A stretch of DNA of 60,000 nt from Tubulanus polymorphus (GCF_964204645.1 NC_134031.1:8410501-8470500); one strand, 5' to 3'; shown: positions 11,885 to 24,156, counted from the first letter of the stretch. Translations and numbers: made by a program. The notes: generated from the sequence alone by a model not told the origin.

Positions 11885-12708
11885 TCTCATATGAACTAGG
11901 GTTCCAGGGACACCATGCCCACTTGGAAAGTGGTTTCAAATGCTCAATCTAACAATTCTAATATTCAACGCCCCCTGGTGACCATATACAAAAACCAATG
12001 ACCTTGAAACCCACTAAAATCATAATACATGTCAGCAGCTACAATTTAGCAATTGGTTGTGATAACAATATATGCCTCGGTGCCAATATAATATAAAAAT
12101 ACTAAAATAAAAGTCATTCAATGCCCCCTGGTGACCATATGCAAACCCAATAACCTTGAAACTCACCACAATCATAGAACATGTCATGAACTACAATTTA
12201 GCAATTGATTATGGTAACAAAATATACCTAGGTACCAATATATTAAGGAAATACTAAGTTATTCTACCAATACATTAAGGAAATACTAAGTTATTCTACT
12301 ATTTAACGCCCCCTGGTGACCATATATAATAACTAATGACCTCGAAACTCACCACAATCATAGATCTTGACATGAGCTATAACTTTGCAATTGATTGCGT
12401 TAACAAAACACGCATAGGTACGAATATAATATCGAAATACTAAGTTATTGTATAAATCAACGCCCCCTGGTGGCCATATTAAAAAAACCAATGACCTTGA
12501 AACTCACCATAATCATAGACCATGTCGTGAGCTACAACTTTGCAATTGATTGTGGTAACAAAATATGCTAAAAACTTTTTTCCACCTACAAATGATTACT
12601 GATGACAACAAGATGGCCACCAATTGCGTCATAATTGGCTGATCAAAAATACCTGTCTCAGGTATAAAAGATCTCTTTTCAAAGAATACCCATCACAAAT
12701 TGCAATGA
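11885..12708 (+). repeat. Composite repeat with four minisatellite units
   Basis: Four to five ~155-bp units carry GCCCCCTGGTGACCATAT (near 11968, 12121, 12308, 12461). They are followed by the family tail, which ends at the ACAAGAGCCCC element at 12709. Adjacent duplicated blocks near 12238-12295 show local unit slippage. Confidence 0.7.
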
Positions 12709-13133
12709 ACAAGAGCCCCAAGGGGCACTATGGCCAGCCTGTCAGCTTTTCATAAAATGGCAAATGATGATGCATTCTGTGGGTTAAATTTGCCAAAATA
12801 CACTCCCAGCTCAGAGTCAATACCTAATAATTTACACAATACAATCGTAGAATACAAAAGTAGCACAGACAGCGACTGGATCTGGAAGGAAAAAATACCT
12901 CAGATAAATCCTTTCCCTTGGTCTTATTGATTTAAATGCGGAATAGAATTGAATTTTCTGAAATTTGCTACGTAGAGTTTGGAGAATGGAAAATGCTCTG
13001 ATGAATGATTTGTATGAATATATGCTCAGTTGCACAGTAAAAGAGCCTTTACTCTGGAAACCATGTGATTCAAATTCGCTCCATTTGTATAGTAATAAGC
13101 TCAGCCTACGGCTTAGTTAGTTACCTAAACGTT
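12709..13133 (+). repeat. ACAAGAGCCCC-type repeat, short copy
   Basis: It begins ACAAGAGCCCCAAGGGGCAC, a sequence that can fold as a hairpin, and ends in CTCAGCCTACGGCT, also palindromic. It interrupts the composite repeat ending at 12708. Related copies are at 14031-16393 and 17688-18563. The ends define a dispersed family of unknown class with no open frame of note. Confidence 0.6.
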
Positions 13134-14030
13134 GGTGGTAAGCTTTTTATTATCAGATGAGCTTATACCAACGTTAGGGATGACAAGGACCAAAACACCG
13201 TTGAAATAAATTGCCCATGGGTAAAGTGTAGTTTACCTCGAAAGGTAGAGGTTGTTTGGAGTAAGGGCATTGCTTGAAAAAATCTTTTTAATTCGTGACT
13301 TCAAAGTTCTAGAAGTATTTATTGTTTTTTATCTTTCTTAAAGAATTATTTTGTAGTCAAATAAGACCAAAGATAAACATTTGTTTATGGTCTATGTCCA
13401 AAATTTCGTAGGGTACAGGCATGCATTGGAAACTATTTTATATTTTCAAAAAAAACTTTTTCACAATATGAAAAAATATTCAAATAAAATTCGTATGATG
13501 TCACATATCAGGGGGTGGCTGAATATTGAGTCTCGAAACCTCTTCCAATGTATGGTCGTGGAAGCTAAAACACCGGGTGTAGTATTAGATCGTTTTCAAT
13601 CCTGGAATTTACCACTACAATATTCAGACCTCAACCTATATACCTACAGTTTGCTGCTTAGTATTTTCAGGTCACAAGAAATTACAATTTATTACAAAGT
13701 CTATCAAACAGAAAACACAACGCTCATCTTCTGCTACGACGATTATTCAGCCTGTTATCATATCAAACGTGCACGCGCCAAGCAGCATTACAGCATCTCC
13801 ATATAGTAAGTAGTCTGTATGAGCGTGTGTTTGTGTGCACAGTCTAATGTTTAGCACTCCCGTCCCGCGCACGCGGAGGCCTTGTGTAGTGAACGTTCGC
13901 TTTACTTCAATCTCGATCAACACAATCACCGGGTATAAAACGAAACAATACCTATGGCGATATGTGAAATAATTATATTCTCACCAGCAATGAGCATTTA
14001 AAATTCGCACCTAGTCCAATGAAATGTTAT

Positions 14031-16393
14031 AACAAGAGCCCCAAGGGGCACAATGGCCAGCCTGTCAGATTTGCTTTTTATAAATGATGTAATCTGTGGG
14101 TTATATTTATCAATATACACTCCCTGCTCAATATCATTTACATAGTAAAATCGTGTGTTAACACAGACAGCAGGAACGAATGTAATATAGAAATACTAAG
14201 TTATTGTATTGTTCAACGCCCCTGGTGGCCATATACAAAAACCAATGAGCTTGAAACTCACCAAGATCATAGACCATGTCATGAGCTACAACTTTCCAAT
14301 TGATTGTGGTAGCAAAATATGCATAGGTACGAATGTAATATAGAAATACTAAGTTATTGTATTGTTCAATGCCCCCTGGTGGCCATAAACAAAAACCAAT
14401 GAGCTTGAAACTCATCTCGATCATAGAACATGTCATGAGCTACAACTTACCAATTGATTATAGTAGCAAAATATGCTTAAGTATCAATTATGATGTGGAA
14501 AAACTTTTTTTCCACCTACGAATGAGTACTGATGACCCCAAGATGGCCGCCAAGTGCGTCATAATTGCCTGGTCAAAAATACCCTCTCGGATATAAAAGA
14601 TCCCTTTCCAAAGAATACCCATTACAAATTGCAACGAAACATGGCACACCATTAGAAAGCTACAGTACTCAGAATTCAGGCCAAAATTGACATTTTTGGG
14701 AACAAAAAAGGTTACAGTACGGCCATCTTGAGTCCGATCGACCCAATTTTTCTCATGCCGATGGGCCCTCGGGGGATACAAATATATACGAATGATCAAG
14801 GTTATTGATAAAAGTGTCTTCAAAATTTCCCTCGAAAACTTCAAAAATGTGTAAAAAGTGCTGATTTTGGCGAACAACAATGGCTGCCAGTCGGCCATCT
14901 TGAATCTGACAGGGCCAGTTTTTGGCCTGAAGATGTGTCTAGGGTAGATACACGTATAAACCAAATATCAAGACATTACCTTGAAGCGTCTTCAAAACTT
15001 TGGAACTCTCACGAACTATCTAGATGGTTATCTCTCGACCTAAATAGCTTCAAGACCCATCTCAAAACAACTTTGTTCCATGCAGCATACCATTAACTCT
15101 CGGAAAGCGAATTGTATTTAACATTTTTTGGCAGAATAAAATTTGATTGAATTTGCAATTCGGGCACATGGCTAATTAGCATATCAAGGTCATACACCCG
15201 ATTTGGTAAAACCTTTTTTTTCGCGAACCTTGCGCAATTGTCAAGGATGAATTTTCTGTAGAGCAAATAAAAATTCCTCCCAAACACCAAATCAACTAAA
15301 GATTTCATAGAAATCGATCTTGAAATACAATTTTAAATCTTAAAATAAAACCCAGAAGTAAAACAGTAGACGATACCGCGGGTTCACGTGAACACCTGAT
15401 TTCTGTAAACGAAATGTTGGTTGTGACAAAATTGTTCAGACGGTTTTAGGTGGTAATAAGTACGGAAACGTAACGACCATGGTCGACTTATTCGATGAAA
15501 TCAGGCCTGTGATATCTAAATTTTGACTTTTTTATTCTCCAGACCTCCCTGATATAGAAATAAAAAATTTTGGTGGTACGAAAGTGCAATCACAGCGCCG
15601 ACGGGGACAGAGCCGTGACGAACACGAAGAAGTAGGCTATTGCGCTACTTACTTGAATCACGAAAACTCCTGGCGCGGCCCCGACGCTTTTCGTTGATTA
15701 AGTAATACAAATATCATGCAATGGGTTTTCACAATCTACCGCTGGTATTTACCGGATTTCAATATCACTCCAAAATTCAAAGAAACCTCGAAATATCGAA
15801 CCGGAATACTTCCGGTAGATATCCGCGGCTGCCCAACCGGGAAACTTATTAGTTTCAATAGATATTGATAGGATCCATCATCTTCACCCGTCAAGGGATT
15901 CGAACCCACTAAGCTAAAGCCATGCCAGAATCGGGTCGGGCCAATCACAGCGCTTGTAACAAACCACATTAGGCTTCTGTGGAATTTCCCAGTAAATGGG
16001 CCAATCAGACAACACGTAGCGAACGCGGAAGTATTGTCGCGTGTTGATACATGAAGTCATGCGCAAAAGCGCCAGTAATGAAATCGCGATAATTCACGTG
16101 AACAGCTGCTGATATTTTCAGATAAACCAATCACAGGGAAGACACAACTTCCTGATTGGCTGATAAAAATTGAAATTTTCCCGATTTAACTTTCGTGAAA
16201 AATGCAGAAAACATTTTTATGAGACCCTATTTCAAAATTCTGCTCGCTACGATTCCGAGAATGGATTACGCTTAAATACGTGATTTGTTCGAATATGCCC
16301 TCACTTGGCAAGCAAAAGAGCCTTTTGTGTGGAAACCATGTCATTTAAATTCGCTCCATTTGTATAGTAATAAACTCAGCCTACGGCTGGCCT
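14031..16393 (+). repeat. ACAAGAGCCCC-type element with secondary insertions, inside copy C
   Basis: It opens with AACAAGAGCCCCAAGGGGCA at 14031 and closes with CAGCCTACGGCTGGCCT at 16393, the same termini as the 17688-18563 copy. Within it, 14165-15000 is composite-family sequence with two minisatellite units, followed by a LINE-like fragment at about 15001. The remainder (15100-16300) includes segments shared with 17930-18420, such as CAGAAGTAAAAC before an ACCGCGG block. Confidence 0.6.
15001..15096 (+). pseudogene. LINE reverse-transcriptase C-terminal tail fragment
   Basis: The plus frame reads through about 31 codons to a TAA at 15094-15096, including SFKTHLKTTLFHAAY. This pattern (WN...L..FK.HLKT.LF..AY) closes many CR1/L2-type LINE ORF2 proteins. 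It is short and has no upstream RT, so it is a truncated 3' scrap. Confidence 0.45.
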
Positions 16394-16722
16394 AATAATT
16401 ATTTTAGTAGCGCCGGAATTCCCCGTATATCCCAAAAACAGCCAATCACATTCGCTCGTAGAGAAGACACCCCCCAATCGAGGTCATTGCAATTATATAG
16501 GCGAGAGCTAAGAATTTTCCCGCCAAAAACAGTTTTTCGTAGAACTTTAACTCAGTTGACCATGTCATAGACGGAGGTTTGTCATGTCTTCAAGCGCATC
16601 GATTATACATCGTTTAACCCGAGAACCAATGAAAAAAAATGCTCACATAAAAAAACGTACCGCGATTTTACATGAATTGGCTCAATGCCAACCTCATACT
16701 GCTGACAAAGGTAAACCAAAAA

Positions 16723-17487
16723 GTAACACTTCAAAAATATATTTTCTATTCAATTCAGTCCACAATTAATGGCTTAAATCACATACTAACACAGGTACCT
16801 TTTGAAATAATCAAATTTTATGTATGTTTCGAGCGATTAATCAACATTATTTTGAGAAATTAATTAATTTCTCCACCAATTTCGCCATTGGCCGCCATTT
16901 CTCTGTATTGCATGCATGTGGCATGATAGACTAGGTGACCTACAGGGATTTAAATAAAACTTTCAAAACGAAACGACAATTTCTATTTTTGATAGTTTTC
17001 CAACCTATATTTCGAATCTTCGCGTTTTCCATTATAAATAATGAAAAAATAAATTCTGGTTGAACAAAAATGTAAATAAGTGTTGATTTCTTAATTTTTT
17101 TCAATTTCTTCGTTTCGTTTCGTTAGTTTGTGTTGTGGTCCTGCCCTCAGTCCACAGACACCAGCACCCTCCACACGTTTTCAAAATGGCCACCGTCGAA
17201 TCGACGGAAATTTACTCTCACTTTACGGTCAATTTGCACATGGATTAAGATCGTTAGGTGAGGTGTTATAGGTATCAAACAAACTACGAATCTGTTGTGC
17301 GTTGATTACAACAAAAATTAGACAGATATCTTAAGAGACAATGAAATGCCAGGCAAATTACTCGTGCACGAAGATTTCATTGAAAAATGACCTTCCCATT
17401 CCTGACTGTGGTTTGTGAAAATATCCGATCGTGAAACTAAACCACAGTCAGGTTACTGACTACCTACGGCTGGACTAAAAATGGCAA
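16723..17487. other. No gene recognised
   Basis: The stretch is moderately AT-rich with no long open frame, no clear match to the dispersed repeats elsewhere in the window, and no RNA gene. A short ATG frame near 17187 stops after about 20 codons. It may be unique intronic or intergenic DNA. Confidence 0.5.
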
Positions 17488-18715
17488 ACATTAGGAAGTT
17501 ACAGGACTCAGAATTCAGGCCAAATTAACATTTTTGGGCACAAAAAAGGTCACAGGATGGCCATCTTAAGTCAGATTGACCCAATTTCCAATTTTTCTCG
17601 CGCTGATGGGCCCTTGGGGCAAAAAAATATATCAGAAAGATCAAGGTAATTGATAAAAGCGTCTTCAAAATTTCCCTCGAAAACTTCAACAAGAGCCCCA
17701 CGGGGCACTATGGCCAGCCTGTCAGCTTTTTATAAAATGGCAAATGATGCATCCTGTAGGTTAAATTTGTCGAAATACACTCCCAGCTCAGACTAGTCAA
17801 TCCCAGGCTAATAATTTACACAATTCAATTGTGTTTTCATAAGTGGCACAGACAGCGACTGGAGTTGGCAGGAACAAATACCTCAGATAAATCTTTTCCC
17901 TTGGTCTTATTGATTTTCTGGTATTGCTCAATAAAACAAAATTGAATTGGACTTGCTGTTTTACCTTGTTCAATAAAGTAAAATTGAATTGGATTTGATA
18001 TATTTTGCAGAATAAAATTTGATTGAATTTGTAGTTTGCGAACATGGCTAATAAGCATATCAAGGTCATCCATCCTATTTGAGAAAAAGCAATTTTTCCC
18101 GGACCTTGCACAATTGTCAATGATATTTTCTGCAGTGCAAATAAAAATATTCCTCCCAAAAACCAAATCAACTAAAGATTTCACAGAAATCGATGTTTTG
18201 AAACACAATTTTAGATCTTCAAATAAAAACCAGAAGTAAAACGGTAGACAATACCGCGGGGTTCATGTGAACACCTGCTGATCTCTGCGGCTAAGCCAAT
18301 CATAGAGGAGTCTTTGCTTTCTGATTGGCTTTTTAAAACAGATATTTTTGCAATCAGATTTTCATGAAAAAGCTCATGTAAATTTTAACGAGGCCATCTT
18401 TTTAAAATTCAGCTTCATAGGGGTTGGATAATGGATAATGCTCTAATGAATGATTTGTATGAATATATGCTCAGTTTCACAGTCAAAGAGCCTTTACTCT
18501 GGAAACCATGTCATTTAAATTCGCTCCATTTGTATAGTAATAGGCTCAGCCTATGGCTGGCCTAAAAATGTGTAAAAAGTGCTGAATTTGGGGAAAAAAA
18601 ATCGGTACCAGTCAGCCATCTTGAATATTTGAGAGGGCCAGTTTTTGGGCTGAAGATGTGTCTAGGGTTGATACATGTATAAACCAAATATGAAGACATT
18701 AACTTGAAGCGTCTA
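17488..18715 (+). repeat. Composite repeat tail, interrupted copy
   Basis: 17488-17687 and 18564-18715 together make the tail of the composite family. They are contiguous in the uninterrupted copy near 14640-14990. The break lies just before AAAAATGTGTAAAAAGTG, where the 17688-18563 element is inserted. Confidence 0.65.
17688..18563 (+). repeat. ACAAGAGCCCC-type element, 876-bp copy
   Basis: This is a complete copy with both family ends: AACAAGAGCCCCACGGGGCA, and a palindromic CAGCCTATGGCTGGCCT. The body has runs shared with 15110-15400 and 16240-16393. Its flanks rejoin exactly into the composite repeat. Small open frames on both strands are not supported by any motif. Confidence 0.65.
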
Positions 18716-18736
18716 TATATGTATGTGCGTATGTAC

Positions 18737-19138
18737 CTGGAAATGTTTCGTTCGTCCTGGTGTTGACGAAACTGGCACCTTTTTACTTTGAAGAATTGCA
18801 TTTATTGTCGAACTTTTACCAACATTTGGATAGCCAACCTGTAAAGAGCACGCCATCAAAAGTATATGTTCATATGAAAAATGCAAGACATTTCAACAGA
18901 CCACCACGAGTTAATTAGCTACAGAGTATATTTTTGATCTGTTTTGCCAGGACAATTTTTTGACTTCTCTTACCAATCCAATTGTCAGTACATCAGGTGA
19001 TGCTCTTACACCTTTATGAACATTTCGGATGACTTCAAGAAGTTCATCCCCAGATACAATATCAGTAGCATTTATCCCATCTGCTTCACTGCATGACATT
19101 AGATTGTTCGACCCATGCTCAATCCCTCTGTGTACTAA
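18737..19138 (-). CDS. LSG1: LSG1 exons 8 and 9 (GTPase P-loop region)
   Basis: Exon 8 is 18974-19138 (55 codons) and exon 9 is 18737-18838 (34 codons), both in phase 0, with GTAAGA and GTACAT donors and TTTTAG and TTACAG acceptors. Exon 8 carries the helix before the P-loop (DELLEVIRNVHKG). Exon 9 carries the G1 motif GYPNVGKSSTIN and then TPGRTKHFQ (G2/G3 side). In LSG1/YlqF-type GTPases the G4 motif precedes G1, and the same permuted order is seen here across exons 6-9. Exons for the following DCPGL motif and the C-terminus were not found between 1 and 18736. The gene either continues beyond the window or is disrupted. Confidence 0.88.
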
Positions 19139-19880
19139 CTAAAATGAAAAATAAAACCAGGGGTTCGAGTAGGTATGGTAAGGATTAACCCTTAATCTGC
19201 CAGCAGCTTCGAAGTCCTGTGTGTGCCAGATGATTTGCATGTTGATGAAATTAACTCATTACATCCTCATAACTTCCAAACTATTGTATATAGGGGATTG
19301 AAACTTCACAAAGCAGTAGTTTATAGTCATAGCCACAAAATAGTGCTGAAAGACTTAAACTTCCGATTTTTGAAAGATGGGGGTCCACTGGGTGGGGTCA
19401 TTTATGGGGGTCCAGTGCAAAGACTCCCTAGAAAGTCAGAATACATGTACTCATAATTTCGTGTAACATTGTCGATATCCATATATAAAGATGCTGTAGA
19501 ATACTATTTCCATCGTTTAAATCATTATTAATGCTTCTTATTACAGTCTAAATGTTTGAAGCTTCATCAAAATCCATTCAAAAAGATATCAAATTTACGG
19601 GGGCGTTTTTGAGGTCACAATTTATCAAAATGAGAAATTACTTCCGGGTTTGGATTCTCGAGTATCGGCAGTTGCCGTGCATTAACAACTACGACTCAAC
19701 GCGCTGCAAGGCGCTTGTGACATAAAAACTTAAAATGCGAGATAGGTCAGGCTGTCTACTACAGTCGTCTACAGCAGTTCCGCAGTATGCAACTACAGTC
19801 ACCTGCGACAAGTTAAGGGTTAAAATGTAGGAAAGAAATTAGAAACATTTTTTCTTCTAATAATCAATTGAAGATCTTAC

Positions 19881-20091
19881 CTGAAACTCTTCACTTTCGG
19901 AATTACTTTCACACTCAGAACCAGAGTCAATTTCCTCAGTAGAATCGTCATTATCATCATCATAATCATCATCATCATCATGATCCTCATCGCTATCTTT
20001 TGCTTGTGCTTTGTGCTTATCATTTTCATTAAGCGCTGACCAGAATACAACTTTCAAACCAACATTGTCAAAGTACTCTGCCCAGTACTTT
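19881..20091 (-). CDS. LSG1: LSG1 exon 7 (G5 motif and acidic linker)
   Basis: This 211-bp exon has an acceptor TTTCAG and a donor GTAAGATC. It reads KYWAEYF, then VVFWSAL, the G5-like SAL of LSG1. An Asp/Glu/Ser-rich linker of about 40 residues follows, encoded by a GAT/GAA-rich run. LSG1 orthologues carry a long acidic insert at this point. The exon begins with the third base of an Arg codon and ends in phase 0, which matches exons 6 and 8. Confidence 0.9.
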
Positions 20092-20173
20092 CTGAAAGTG
20101 AAAATCAATTATCCCATCATTGAAAACATGTTAAAATGAATGAACACACCAAAGGCAGTGTCACTGCCCAAAA

Positions 20174-21015
20174 CTGAATAAATTGCCCATGGGCAAAGTG
20201 TGGTTTACCTTGAAAGCTAGAGGTTGTTTGGAGTAAGGGGCATTGCTTGAAAAATCTTTTTAATTCGTGACTTCAAAGTTCTAGAAGTTTATATTGTATA
20301 TTATCTTTCTTAAAGAATTATTTTGTAGTCAAATAAGACCAAAGATAAACATTTGTTTATGGTCTACGTCCAAAATTTCGTAGGGTACAGGTAGGCGCGG
20401 CATTGGAAACTATTTTATATTTTCCAGAAATATATTTCACAATATGAAAAATATTCAAATAAAATTCATATGATGTCACATATCACAGGGTGGCTGAATA
20501 TTGAGTCTTGGAAACGAAACCTCTTCCAATGTATGGCCCGGAAGCTAAAACCGGGGCGTAGTATTAGATCGTTTTAAATCCTGGAATTTAACACAACAAT
20601 ATTCAGACCTTGACCTATACCTATAGTTTGCTGCTTAGTATTTTCAGGTCACAAGAATTTACAATTTATTACAAATTCTATCAAACAGAAAACACAGCGC
20701 TCATCTGCTACGACGATGATTCAGCCTGTTATCATACCAAACGTGCACGCGCCAAGCAGCGTTACAGCATCACCATATAGTAGTCTGTATGAGCATGTGT
20801 TTGTGTGTACAGTCTAATGTTAGCGCTCCCGCGCACGTGGAGGCCTTGTGTAGTGAACTTTCGCTTCACTTCAATCTCAATCAACACAATCACCGGGTAT
20901 TAAAATGAAACAATACCTATGGCGATATGTGAAATAACTATATTCTCACCAGCAATGAGCATTTAAAATTTGCACATATACGGCACCTAGTCCAATGAAA
21001 CGTTTGCCATTTTTT
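20174..21015 (+). repeat. Helentron-like repeat, copy D (truncated), in LSG1 intron 6
   Basis: It starts with the TTGCCCATGGGCAA palindrome and follows the family to about 21015, near GAAACGTTTGCCATT. The final ~330 consensus bases are absent and do not reappear nearby. Confidence 0.7.
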
Positions 21016-22182
21016 GATTATGTAATAACTCGGATGAATAACCTAGTTAAAACATTTACTGCCTGTATTTTAAAAAATGTTGCCTGATATTTTCAGTGTT
21101 TTATCAATTGAATCTGTGTCCATAGCATTTGTTGGGGTTTGAATCTTTAGCCTCGAAAGTGCTTAATTCAGAAAACTGGCTTGCTCTATCAAGTCAAAAG
21201 GCCATGTAGAATCCAATTACTTTCAAATGTTTTTAATAATTAGACAACATTATGACAACGGAGGTCGTAAGTATGCCATTACCCCAATGATCTGTCAAAG
21301 GAGGCAGTTTTGAGTGCATAAGCCAATCAGAGGATTTTGGGGGTACTCCTCCATGAAAATCTTTAATTATAAGTGCATTTAGGAGCGCTTGAGTTTTCAG
21401 TCAAACATAAAATACCTGAAATACTACTAAATAAGGAACACCAACTTGGTAAGTGGTCTGATATACTGACTATCGGACAATTTCAAAATCCAATGTCCTC
21501 TGATGAACAAGCCAATGACCTTGGAACTCACTAAAATAAATATCTCATGAGCAACATGCAACTTTGCAATTGAATGTCGGAACAAAATATGTACATCCCT
21601 ATATAAATGGAAATACTACACAATTCCACCACTGAATGCCTCGTGAAATGTATGCAGAAGCCAATACTCTTGAAAATCACCACAATCATAGACTAGAAAG
21701 ATACTTTTAATAGGATGACGGAGATATAAAAATTAGAACTCGAACTTAGCGCACTGATGACGAGTTAGATTGGTTGGTATATACTGTAGTGCTTTTCAAA
21801 CATTAGTGCAAGTCAGGTCCAAATGATGTTCCACTGTATTGGACAAAGAATAGAGATTTAAGACAACATACGTATTAATGCAAAGTTTAAGGCGAAACCG
21901 AGCTGCTGGCACTTTGATAACGGTCTGCTCTTGGCACAATCGCCAAGAACCTATGACATAGGCCAACTAAATTGACCATGCAGTCCATGGGGTACAAGCT
22001 TCGCAACCATGTGTGAACATGTTGTCAGCAGGTTAATAAGCGATATGGACAGATTCAAGTTCTTGAATTACTCGTTTGATGGCGCTAGTCAGAACCAGAA
22101 ATTGGAACGTAAATCGACGTGGTGTTGCAAGTCTCTAACAAGATAAAGACCATAGGTGAAAAGTTTTCTGTGCATATAATAC
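21016..22182. other. LSG1 intron 6 remainder, no gene recognised
   Basis: There is no long open frame or RNA gene. A weak block near 21480-21700 (AATGACCTTGGAACTCAC) resembles a diverged minisatellite unit of the composite family. Confidence 0.5.
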
Positions 22183-22663
22183 CTTTGGATTTGTGAAAGG
22201 AGATCTGCTTTATTGACCAGAATCATATTTTCTTTTTCAACACTGACTTCCTTGACATATTTCTCTAAATCTTCACAACGAAACAGAAGAGGATTTCGAG
22301 CATCGACAATCTGTACCACAACATCGCTGAAATGATAATGGTTTTTTATGATAAGTGCTGATGAATTCTTTGTGACATCTTTATTTGAGAAATTGCCAAA
22401 TAAAAGTGCTTAATGAAGATTTGAAATTAAGAAAGGACCATTGGTCTTGTGGGTCAGTTGCACTTAAGACGTAACTTTTGAATATAGCATAGATTAAGCA
22501 TATCACTAGTAAGTACAGTTATTTAAGTCAAAAGTAATTTCACAATGTGGAAAAGTGCTTTTCTTAAATACGCTACCTCCTTTCTATTACTCTCCAGAGT
22601 TGTCTCCAAAAATCTAGATTCTTTTCAAAAGGAGTAAGAACCAAATGTTTCTCTTCTTGCAAA
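22183..22663 (-). CDS. LSG1: LSG1 exons 5 and 6 (permuted G4 motif)
   Basis: Exon 5 is 22577-22663 and exon 6 is 22183-22326. Donors are GTAGCG and GTATTA, and both acceptors are TTTCAG. Exon 5 encodes TPFEKNLDFWRQLWRVIER. Exon 6 encodes VVQIVDARNPLLFR (the DAR motif of this GTPase family) and ILVNKADLL (G4, NKAD). Codons split as AG|T and AG|C agree with the neighbouring exons. Identification is from strong family similarity. Confidence 0.93.
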
Positions 22664-23855
22664 CTGAAAATCAAATAAGCCTGAAGTACAAATATTGTTC
22701 ATATGATTTTCGTAGGGAAGTGTATGATCAGGATTTCGGACAGTACATGCCTAGCATAGCCCTAAACATCAGGGGCCAGGTTTTAATGGATGGATAGCCT
22801 AAAACTAGGTTTCTCTATCATATCATGGCAGAGTATGTAATGACATCAGATTCAATTTGAAAGAGAATTGCTCACCATATCAGACTTGTGATTTCATCAG
22901 ATTCAAATGAAAGGGGTTAATGTATTGTGACAGTCTCATGGCAACATCAAGCTGAAATCGCTGTGGTAGAACTACCACAGACGTATGAACTAGACCATAA
23001 TTCTACTGGAACATGGAATGTAGGCCTACTGGGTAAAATAAATTGCCCATGGGCAAAGTGTGGTTTACCTTGAAAGCTAGAGGTTGTTTGTAAGGGAATT
23101 ATTATTTTGCAGTCAAATGAGACCAAAGATAAACATTTGTTTATGGTCTACATCCAAAATTTCGCAGCAGGGAAACTATTTTATATTTTCAAAAAAATAT
23201 TTTTCACAATATTGAGTCTTGGGAACGAAACCTCTTCCAATGTATGGCCGTGGAAGTTAAAACACCGGGGCGTAGTATTAGATCGTTTTAAATCCTGGAA
23301 TTTACGACTACAATATTCAGACCTCAACCTATACCTATAGTTTGCTGCTTAGTATTTTCAGGTCACAAGGAATTACAATTTATTACGAATTCTATCAAAC
23401 AGAAAACACAGCGCTCATCTTCTGCTACGACGATTATTCAGCCTGTTATCATACCAAACGTGCACTGCCAAGCAGCGTTACAGCATTACCATATAGTAGT
23501 CTGTACGAGCGTGTGTTTGTGTGTGCAAGAGTCAAATGTTTAGCACTCTTGCGCAAGTGGAGGCCTTGTGTAGTGAACGTTCGCTTCACTTCAATCCCAA
23601 TCACCGGGTATTAAAATGAAACAATACCTACGGCGATATGTGAAATAACTATGTTGTCACCAGCAATGAGTATTTAAAATTCGCACATATACGGCACCAG
23701 TCCAATGAAACGTTCGCCATTAGTGGCTTTCCCATAATTATTTTAGTAGCGCCGGAATTCCCCGTATATACCAAAAACAGCCAATCACATTCGGTCGTAG
23801 AGACGTATCTTAATGCAATTTTATATGCGAGAGCTAAGAATTTTCCAGCCAAAAA

Positions 23856-24156
23856 TTTCATTTTTCGATTGAAAAATTGTATTCCCTAAAAATACTTACC
23901 TGTACTGACATAATAGCCAAGTTGCTTTAGATGACTGGCGCCCGCCATAAACGACTTTGAGAGTAAGCCAACCATCAGCTGGCGCCACCTACCCTACTCA
24001 TCTTTGTTTTAGATAGACTCAAGATAGCGGGGATGGCTGGGAGGGTATATTCGGTATGTCAGTACAGGTAAGTATTTTTAGGGAATACAATTTTTCAATC
24101 GAAAAATGAAATATTCCCGTCAAAAAACGTTCCCTGTACTGACATAATAGCCAGAA
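23856..24156. repeat. DIRS 3' terminal region with 57-bp hairpin arms
   Basis: 23856-23912 and 24056-24112 are near-perfect inverted copies (TTTCATTTTTCGATTG facing CAATCGAAAAATGAAA) separated by about 143 bp. Just beyond, 24114-24156 matches the opposite terminus of the element. This fits the terminal repeat plus internal complementary region of DIRS elements, which is thought to guide circular intermediate formation. Confidence 0.7.

Larger units (their letters stand above)
13203..16722 (+). repeat. Helentron-like repeat, copy C, interrupted
   Basis: The start palindrome (TTGCCCATGGGTAA, one change) is at 13211. The copy runs to about 14030 and resumes at 16394 with AATTATTTTAGTAGCGCCGG, finishing at 16722 with GGTAAACC. 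Comparison with copy B shows that only about 20 consensus bases are missing at the junction. The 14031-16393 block is therefore an insertion. Confidence 0.7.

Noticed and set aside
11885-12600. Possible CRISPR-like array from evenly spaced repeats
   Set aside because: The ~155-bp units are repeated over their whole length, so this is a eukaryotic minisatellite within a dispersed repeat, not repeat-spacer structure.
13381-13806. 141-codon plus frame and similar frames at 23107-23614 and 34292-34528
   Set aside because: These lie inside helentron-like repeat copies, are not conserved in reading frame between copies, and show no domain.
15885-15910. tRNA B-box-like sequence on the minus strand (GGGTTCGAATCCC)
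   Set aside because: No A box, acceptor stem or anticodon arm can be placed around it. A similar match at about 35988 is also isolated.
19223-19456. 77-codon plus frame in LSG1 intron 7
   Set aside because: No recognisable domain; it opposes the gene and lies within an intron.
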